Positions 56,222-64,000 of a stretch of DNA of 64,000 nt are shown here, one piece after another. The notes under the pieces were generated by a model that saw nothing but the letters and a program-made list of their open reading frames with translations, was not told where the DNA came from and did no database searches. A program made the position numbers and the translations under genes. Each line of letters starts with the position of its first letter. Position 1 is the first letter of the stretch. Source of the stretch: Stomoxys calcitrans (taxonomy: Eukaryota; Arthropoda; Insecta; Diptera; Muscidae); contig NC_081556.1 in NCBI RefSeq assembly GCF_963082655.1, positions 156,676,578-156,740,577 of the forward strand, given 5' to 3'.

Positions 56222-57300
56222 TAATTATTTAAAGCCAGTGAGGAAGGGCAAAAGTCGGGTGGTGCCGACCGCATAATACCCTACACCTACCCTGTGGCAC
56301 CTATATCCAATTCTGAACCAATTTTGATGGACCTCGGCGAGCAAATATGTTCAAACTGTAAAAACTACGGTCGACAAATGACAGCATTATGGCAAATTAC
56401 CCAAAATCTGACTAACATATCAATGGAAGCTGTATCTAATTCTGAACCGATTTCGAGCAAACTTCTCAGATAATGTGGTAGTCGTCGAGGAAAGCGTTGT
56501 GCAAAATTTTTGCAAGATTGGTCAAATAATGCGCTTGCAGTTGCTCTTGGGGTGAAAATCTGGCGATATACATATATGACAGCTATATCTAAATCTGGGC
56601 CGATTTATATGAAATTTGCCAGTTATATTGAGAGTCATACGAAAATTCTTCTTGCCGAATTTCGAGAGAATCGGTTAACAAAAGATGATTTTATTGCAAT
56701 ATTACTGCAAATCGGACGAACATATATATGGGAGCTATATCTAATTATGAACCGATTTCGAGCAAACTTCTCAGATACTGTCACAGTTTCCAAAGAAAGC
56801 GTTGTACGAAGTTTTGGAAAGATTGGTCAATAAATGCGCTTGCAGTGGCTCTAGCAGTAAAAATCGGGGGATATATATCTAAATCTGAACCGATTTCCAT
56901 GAAATTCACCAGTAATGTCAAGAGTCAAGAGAAAATCCTTGCTAACTAATTTCAAGAAAATTGGTTAACACATGACAATTTTACTGCATTATTACTGCAA
57001 ATCGGGCGAATATATATATGGGAGCTATATTAAAATCTGAACCGATTTCTATTAAATACTTCAATTGTGTCGGGAGTCATAAGAAAATGCTTCCTGCCAA
57101 ATTTCGAGAGAATCGGTTAACAATTGACAATTTTATTGCATTATTACTGAAAATCGGACGAACATATATATGGGAGCTATATCCAGATCTAAACTGATTT
57201 TTCCCAATTTCAATAGGCTTCGTCTCTAGGCCGAAAAACATGCCTGTACCAAATTTGAAGGCGATCGGATGAAAACTGCACCTATAGTGTACACAAATTA
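56222..57300 (+). repeat. fam-D repeat, related to fam-A/B
   Basis: The left end has GGGCAAAAGTCGGGTGGTGC and CGACCGCATAATACCCTACACC. Units of about 160 bp follow (CGGACGAACATATATATGGG, GAATCGGTTAACA, TTTATTGCA) and a terminal CGATCGGATGAAAACTGCAC. It runs into a GACAGACGG microsatellite at 57302. Confidence 0.7.
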
Positions 57301-57301
57301 A

Positions 57302-57470
57302 CATGGACAGACGGAAAGATAGACGGACAGACAGACAGACGGGCGACAGACAGACGGACAGACAGACGGACAGACAGACGGACAGACAGACGGACAGACA
57401 GACGGACGGACAGACGGATGGACAGACAGACGGACAGACAGACGGACAGACAGACGGACGGACACGGGTT
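57302..57470. repeat. GACAGACGGACA microsatellite
   Basis: About 170 bp of GACAGACAGACGG-type repeats at the right end of a fam-D copy. The shared GACAGACGGACGGACATGG segment of the repeat families is the evident seed. Confidence 0.9.
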
Positions 57471-57524
57471 AATGCCCACCCTGCAGTAGCCTCATTACCC
57501 CAAAGCTAATTTACGCCTGAGTAG

Positions 57525-58230
57525 TTTGATGGACTGCGTTGGAAAAAAAGTGCAACATAAGGACAATACAACAGCTTCAGAGAACATATTGTCTTGGCAT
57601 AGGCGGGGAGTTGTGATCTATTTTTAATAGGACACTGGAGACTATTCTAGATATCTAGCCAAGAGACATACAGATTAGAGTATGAGAAACCAACTGTGAC
57701 TATCAGACTTAAGATGATGGAAGAATGGATAGAGGATAGGAACAGGTCATATCATCGTGGTATAATCGAAGCGAAAATAGGAAACCCGGGTGGATTAGAA
57801 GAGGTTTTTTTTCAGACTCCTGCGACGACACTTGATGTGCGAATGCAAGCACTACTGCCACCAGCACGGTGATGGATTTTCATCTGGAAATCCATGCTAT
57901 ACAGATTAATCGAAGTCGTAGGACAGATTGGGCGCGGGAGTACATTAAGGAGCCAGGGACTTAGATCTGTTTCGTGCAGGCGGTGATACGGGCGTTAACG
58001 GAACACGTCAGGGGTATGGTGTTGATGCAAAGATGTCAGGCTATAGCAACCAAGACAGTGACTTCAAGGACGGTCTTGGATTATAATAAGACTGCTATGG
58101 CCCCAGCGGGCTATAGGGGAATAAAAGGGCAATGAATTGGCTTCAGAGACCAAAGGATTGCCTTCAGAAACTTGCTGAATATGAAGCCTTTCAGGGCGAC
58201 ACTGCTTTGAGGAACAATAAAACAATAAAA
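57525..58230 (+). pseudogene. LINE fragment, connection region to RNase H
   Basis: Parallels 22660-22935 of the LINE at 21.5-23.9 kb: GACATACAGATTAGAGTATG, TCATATCATCGTGGTATAAT and CGAAGCGAAAATAGGAAACC correspond phrase by phrase. It is more degraded, with no RT core present, and ends near GCCTTTCAGGGCGACACTGC. Confidence 0.65.
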
Positions 58231-58514
58231 AATCGAAAAAATTAGTAAAAAATATGCAGTGTGAGAAGGGATGGGATATCATCTTGAAATTTGGAATGGT
58301 GATAACGAGATTGTGTTAAAAATTCATGGTCTTAGGTTGTCCGGGCGCCTTTTAGCAGGACCTTACATTTGGTTGGGGCTGCCAAATATTTGTTTGTGGT
58401 CCGATTTTGCTGGATAGTGCTCAAAAATCCATACAAAAAGTCCGATTGGGGTCTACAGGTTTCGGGGATATTCGACTTCTTCTTTCTTGGAAATTTGACC
58501 GAGACCTGATTGGC

Positions 58515-60382
58515 CGGACCGAACTTTGGATACCCACCACCTCAGGTATATATGTAAACCACCTTTCGTCAAATCCAGGTGAAAAATGCATACCTTTTAC
58601 CCTTATAGCAGCTATATCGAAATATGTTCCGATTTCAAGTGTGTATAACAAAATATTGGTCTTTTTAGTAGCAATATCTATAAATAAATCGATCTGAACC
58701 ATATACGACGTCGAAATAAGTCACTAATATTAGCCGCTGTGTCAAATTTCAGTGAAATCGGATTATCAATGCGATTTTTATGGGACCAAGACTTTAAATC
58801 GAGCTATATCTAATCTCAAAGAGCTTAACGCAACTAACTGTTGCAATTTTCGGCAAAATCAAATCGAGAATTCGGTCTATATGGCAGCTATATTCAAATC
58901 TGGACCGATCTGGGTCATATTGAAGAAGGATGTCGAGGGGCCTAACACAACTCAATGTCTTAAAATTCGGCGACATCGGACAATAAATGCGCCTGGTAAG
59001 GGCTCAAAACCTCAAAACGATAGATCGGTCTATATGACAGCTGTTTGCAAATCTGGACCGATCTGTACCATATTGCAGAAGTATGTTGAAGGGCTTAACT
59101 TAACTCACTGTCCCAAATTTCGGCGACATCGGACAATAAATGCTCCTTTTAAGGGCCCAAAACCTTAAATCGAGAGATCGGTCTATATGGCAGCTATATC
59201 CAAATCTGGACCGATCTGGGCCAAATTGAAGATGAATATCGAAGGGCCTAACAGAACTCACAGTCCCAAATTTCGGCGACATCGGACATTAAATTCGCCT
59301 TTAATGAGCCTAAGACCTTGAGTCGGCGGATCGGTCTATATGGCAGTTATATCCAAATCTGAACCGATCAAAACCAAATTGAAGAAGGATATCGAGTGGC
59401 TTAACACAACTCAATGTCCTAAAATTCTGCGACATCGGACAATAAATCCGCCTTTTAAGGGCCCAAAACCTCAAATCGAGAGATCGGTCTATATGGCAGC
59501 TATATCCAAATCTGGACCGATCTGAGTGAAATTGAAAAACGATGTAGGAGACCTAACAAAACCCACTCTCCCAAATTTCGGCGACATCGGGCAATAAATG
59601 CGCCTTTTAAGGGCCCAAAACCTCAAATCGAGAGATCGGTCTATATGGCAGCTATATCCAAATCAGGACCGATCTAGGCCAAATTAAAGACGGATGTCGA
59701 AGGGTCAAACACAACTCAATGTCTTAAAATTCAGCGACATCGGACAATAAAAGCGCCTTTTAGGGGCCCAAAACCTTAAATCGAGAGATCGGTCTATATG
59801 GCAGCTATATCCAAATTAGGACCGATCTAAGCCAAATTGAAGATGGATGTCGAAGGCACAACTCACTTTCCCAAATTTTGGCAAAATCGGATAATAAATG
59901 TGAATTTTATGGGTCTAAGTCCCTAAATCGGCGGATCGGTTTATGTGGCAGCTATATCTAAATCTTAGCAGATCTGGGCCAAATTGAAGGAGGCTATGGA
60001 AAGGCCTAACACAACTCACTGTCCCAAATTTCAGCCAAATGGGATAATAAATGTGGCTTTTATGGGCCTGAGACCATAAATCGGCGGATCGGTCTATATG
60101 GGAGCTATATCAAGTTACTGTTCGATATAGCCCATCTTATAACTTAATCTGCTTATGGACAAAAAAAGAATCGGTGCAAAATTTCGGCTTAATATCTCTA
60201 TTTTTAAAGGCTGTAACGCGATTTCAACAGACAGATGAACAGACGGACGGACATGGCTTAGATTTTTACGCTGATCAAGAATATGTATACTTTATAGGGT
60301 TGGAAATGGATATTTCGATGTGTTGCAAACGGAATGACAAAATGAATATACGGCCATCCTTCGATGGTGGGTATAAAAAAAA
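58515..60382 (+). repeat. fam-A repeat, both termini recognisable
   Basis: Left end GGCCGGACCGAACTTTGGAT and ACCCACCACCTCAGG. About ten units follow (TCGGTCTATATGGCAGCTAT, GGACCGATCTGGGCCAAATT, CAAATTTCGGCGACATCGGA). Right end GACGGACGGACATGGC, ATCAAGAATATGTATACTTT and GATGGTGGGTATAAAAA. Confidence 0.85.
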
Positions 60383-60439
60383 AGAAATACTTGTTGTTAT
60401 TCACATATACATAAGCATATTTGTCCGATTTGGAATAAT

Positions 60440-61017
60440 ATTGCAATAATGTGCTCATTTTCTAACCTGTTTTCACGAAAATTTGCGAATTTCATCGAAA
60501 TCGGTCAAGATTTTGATTTTGAGAGTTTTTGACAGTGAATTTCGTAACAGTTTTTCTCAACAATTGGCAAAGTATTTTGTTCTTATAACCCTTACTGTGT
60601 GTACTGGTTTTTGCCGAAATCTGTTCAGATTTAGATATAGCTCCCATATATTTTTTCATCCGATTTTGACTAATACTGTAAAAAGTTTTTGTTTTGTTAA
60701 CCGATCCTCCCAAAATTTTCCACTAAGATTTCTTCTATGGCTCTTCAGATCTCGGGTGTATTTCATTGAAATCGGTTCAAATAATAATCTCCGCCCGATT
60801 TTCACTTTTAGGGCATTTCGTAGCATAATCAACCGATCTTGCACAGCAATTTCCTTTATGACTCCCACAATATATACGAACTTAATTCGAAATTCTTCAT
60901 TTCAAATTAGAGCACATTTTATTTCCGATGACTTGGCATACATACCCAATGTGGTGTAGGGTATCAAAAGGTCAGCTTTGCCTGAATTTAACCCGTCCCT
61001 ATTTGTTTTTACTTGTT
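60440..61017 (-). repeat. fam-D repeat, minus strand
   Basis: Terminus at 60945-61017 (CCAATGTGGTGTAGGGTATC, AAAAGGTCAGCTTTGCCTG, TTTTTACTTGTT) is the inverse of the fam-D left end. The interior has AACCGATCCTCCCAAAATTT and CATTGAAATCGGTTCA units. Confidence 0.65.
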
Positions 61018-62479
61018 ATCTCTAATTGTTATATCTATAATCCAAAGGTGGTTTAAATCACCTTTGAACTGCTTACTTAACACAATTTAAATACGATCTC
61101 TCTTAAACGTTTAATTCAAATCAATTGCTAGGAGTTAAGAAGAAAATCAAACCAACCACCCACTGTGTTTTATTAAATATCCACTGTGATGATGATGACT
61201 AAGCTGCACAATAGGCCAAACACAATGTGTTCCCCTGCCCACACACCCACACACACACACACACACGCTATCTTTATATAGGTGGAAGGGAGTGAGAGTC
61301 CAATTGTTACACTGCCCACTGTCATTGCCTTTTGTGGCTGGGCATTGTTGTTTTTACTGTTTGTGATTGTTATTGTTGCAAACTTTAACGAAACAAACAA
61401 CACTCAACCCATCACACACACACACACACAACCAAATGACCAAACAACTCTGGGCCATCTCACTGTTATGTGTCGGATTTGGGTGCGAGAGGGGGGATGG
61501 GGGACATCTTCATGTCGTTGTCCGTGCGAGTGTCATTGTGTTGAACAATAAAAAGCCTCTTTTATATCTGTTGTCGCCCAAAACAGTCCAGCCAAGCGTC
61601 CAGGAAATGGGATGTCCATTCAATCGGCCTCACTTGCCCCAAACTCGGTGTGGTTTTTATCTTATTCGCAATTTATAGTTGCTGAGTGAAATGAAGAAAT
61701 TTTCAATTAAAATGAAACAATACTCGCACACTTGCACACTCACTCACACACAACCATCGGCCATGTTCCTTTGTTCTCATACAAACGGAATATAGAGGGC
61801 GCTGACGCTGGCAAACTCGCAGACAATTGAACTTCCTCCCCCCTCTCCACAATACTTTCAGCGGCTCACGATTTACTGTGTGAGCAACTGTGAAGAGGAG
61901 TCCTTGGTGATAAATCTTTGTCACCAAATAAATACCAAAACAAGTAACGAAACTTCGCGCTTTTTCCATTGCAGAGCAACACAAAAGCCAACGTATCACA
62001 GAATCATATAGAGAAGGTAACAAAAACCGAATACTGAACGGTTTGGGAGAAAGTGAAACGGGTAAAAAAGGAACTATTTTGTATAAAAAATAAATTTGTA
62101 ATCGAGAGTTAGGTTAAGTTGGTTGCTTGATCAAACAACCAGTTCGGTTGAAATGGCATCGTTTCCCACCCAAGGTTTTGGTCTGCCGCTACTATGGTGT
62201 CGCAATGGACTAAAATTGACTAAGTTTAAAGACTGTCACTCTAACCTAACTGTAATCCAGACAGTTAAGGTTATAGTGGCTGTCTGACATCAGATCTACT
62301 TGGGCAATATTTGATTACTTGGATTCCGCACTAGCCTAGGCCTCTACGGTAATTTTTTTTGGAAAAGTTATCAAAATTTAGTTATCTTAAAAAATTTCGT
62401 AAAATTCCCTATTTACAGAAAAACTTCGTAACTTTGGAAATTCCAAGTAAAGGGGTTTTTTGGTAGTTAAAAAAAATCT
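61018..62479. other. Intergenic or intronic stretch, no gene recognised
   Basis: Contains CA repeats (61249-61266, 61413-61430, 61736-61752) and AT-rich sequence. No transposon or coding signature recognised. Confidence 0.5.
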
Positions 62480-62499
62480 CAATTTTTTGGGATATATGA

Positions 62500-62740
62500 C
62501 CGTTAACAATGAAAATAACATCAACCTAATGGTCACCACGACCACACTTACAGAACCATATCCTTTTCATGAGATTTTCCATAACCAAATCGTTAAGTGG
62601 CTGCCCTATGTGTTCAATACCCTCACGAATTCTATCTTTGAGCTGTTGAATCAATGCTGGGCTGTTGGCGTACACCTTATATATGACCCCATAGCAAGAA
62701 GTCGCAAAATGTTAAATCACCAATTGTGGAGGTGATCATT
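62500..62740 (-). pseudogene. Mariner-like transposase, C-terminal fragment, decayed
   Basis: The minus strand reads DLTFCDFFLWGHI, a stop, then in the next frame KVYANSPALIQQLKDRIREG, PLNDLVMENLMKRIWFC and GDH before another stop, then VDVIF. The CD(F/Y)FLWG stretch with its catalytic Asp followed by KVYA is diagnostic of mariner/Tc1-group transposases. It differs from the fragment at 20 kb, so it is a second family. Only about a quarter of the protein remains. Confidence 0.8.
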
Positions 62741-62827
62741 TCCGGCCGGAAACTTTTTCCAGTAAAATGGCAATAATTTTGTTGCTTGTGTGGTACATAG
62801 TAAAGGCTTACACATGTGACATTTTTA

Positions 62828-63985
62828 TTATACCCTAATTTCGTCTTTCTGTTTATAACTCCTCAAAATAGGCGTCTAAGACCCCATAAAGTATATATAT
62901 TCTTGATCGTCATTACATTTTAAGTCGAACTAGCCATGTCCGTCCGTTTGTCCGTCCGTCTGTCTGTCGAGAGCACGCTAACTTTCGAAGGACTAAAGCT
63001 AGCCACTTTAAATTTTGCACTAATACTTCCTATTAGTGTAGGTCGGTTGGGATTGTAAATGGGCCATATCGGTACATGTTTTGGTATAGCTGCCATATAA
63101 AACAATCTTGGGTCTTGACTTCTTGAGCCTCTAGAGGGCGCAATTCTCGTCTGATTTGACTGAAATTGTGCACCTGGTGTTTTGGTATCACTTCCAACAA
63201 CTGTGGCAAGTATGGTTCAAATCGGTTCATAATCTGGTATAGCTGCCATATAAACCTATCCTGGATCTTGAGTTCTAGAGCCGCTAGAGGGCGTAGTTTT
63301 CATTCAATTTGGCTGAAATTTTACATGAGGTGTTTTGGTATCACTTCCAACAACTGCGCTGAGTATGGTCTGAATCGGTTCATAACCTGGTATAGCTGCT
63401 ATATAAACCGATCTTTGATCTTGAGTTCTTAAGCCACTAGAGGGCGCAGTTTTCATCCGATTTGGCTGAAATTTTGCACGAGGTGTTTTGTTATGACTTC
63501 CAACAACTGTGCTAAATACGACGTAAATCGGTACATAGCCTAATATAGCTGCAACATAATCCGTTCTGGGATATTGACTTCTTGAGCCTCTAGAGGGCGA
63601 AATTCTTATCCGATTTGTCAGAAATTTTATACAATGGCTTCTCCCCTGCGTGTTCAATATGGTCTGAATCCATCTTTAGCTTGATACAGCTGCCATATAA
63701 ACCAATCTCCCGATTTTGCTTCTTGAGCCCCTACAAGGCTCATCCTTATCCGAATGCACCGAAATATTACACAATGACTTCTACAATGTTCAGCATTCAA
63801 TTCATTTATGGTCCGAATAGGACTATAATATGATATAGCTCGAATAGCATAACAGTTCTTATTCATTATTCTTTGTTTGCCTAAAAAGTGATACCCTGAA
63901 GAGAACTCGATAAACGCGATCCATGGTGGAGGGTATATAAAATACGGCCCGGCCGAACTTAGCACACTCTTACTTGTTCTCTTTT
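62828..63985 (-). repeat. fam-B repeat, minus strand
   Basis: The right terminus lies near 62830-62960 (CCATAAAGTATATATATTC, CATGTCCGTCCGTTTGTCC; the GGTGGAGGG end itself is mostly deleted). Six units follow (CACTTCCAACAACTGTG, GAGCCTCTAGAGGGCG). The left terminus at 63918-63985 is complete: CGATCCATGGTGGAGGGTAT, CGGCCCGGCCGAACTTAG, CTCTTACTTGTTC. Confidence 0.85.
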
Positions 63986-64000
63986 AATAGCATCTGTCAA

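Noticed and set aside
62460..62735. Plus-strand 91-residue frame
   Set aside because: It is the antisense of a decayed mariner transposase, which explains the sequence on the minus strand.

Overview
The window reads as AT-rich nuclear DNA of a higher fly, most likely a calyptrate muscoid such as a Musca or Stomoxys relative. The grounds are one recognisable intron-containing animal gene and a dense load of dipteran transposons and repeats. No prokaryotic gene, operon, CRISPR array or rRNA gene is visible. The species call is inference.

Host gene. On the minus strand, four exons (54115-53721, 49465-49325, 49184-48885, 42497-42386) join with GT-AG splice sites and consistent phase. They form a 315-residue C-terminal fragment of a RYK/Derailed-family Wnt-receptor pseudokinase, ending at a stop codon. 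It keeps the HRD motif but carries DNA in place of DFG, as RYK proteins do. The extracellular WIF domain and membrane segment are not visible and probably lie beyond the right edge. Two introns (6.4 kb and 4.3 kb) are largely filled with repeats; the one between them is only 140 bp.

LTR retrotransposon. Bases 7926-17410 hold a complete, apparently young Ty3/gypsy-type element on the minus strand. It has 2,080-bp LTRs that look identical, a 4-bp target duplication (CTCT), a tRNA-Lys primer-binding site, an intact gag and an intact pol (protease, RT, RNase H, integrase) reached by a -1 shift at an A6 run just before the gag stop. There is no env. The unusual part is a RING-H2 finger at the very N-terminus of Gag.

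Dispersed repeats. Much of the rest is made of related foldback-like repeat families. Working labels are fam-A (ends ACCCACCACC/GGTGGTGGGT), fam-B (ends CCCTCCACCAT/ATGGTGGAGGG) and fam-D. Their interiors are tandem arrays of roughly 140-160-bp units. Between and inside them are Helitron/Helentron-like fragments ending GGGTCAGCTAG|T, six copies of a tRNA-derived SINE, decayed LINE fragments (R1-like at 1-345; an RNase H-bearing type at 21.5-23.9 kb and 57.5-58.2 kb), two dead mariner transposase fragments (20 kb and 62.6 kb) and a mariner-type MITE end.

Layout: 1-7.9 kb LINE scrap, fam-B/A repeats and quiet DNA; 7.9-17.4 kb LTR element; 17.6-24.1 kb nested fam-A, mariner, Helentron, LINE and MITE; 24-26.6 kb quiet; 26.6-37.4 kb fam-A/B, Helentrons, SINEs and one unexplained open frame at 32.75-33.17 kb; 37.4-42.4 kb quiet DNA, repeats and the 3' flank of the RYK gene; 42.4-54.1 kb RYK gene with repeat-filled introns; 54.1-64 kb simple repeats, fam-D/A/B, LINE and mariner scraps, possibly all first-intron or upstream sequence.
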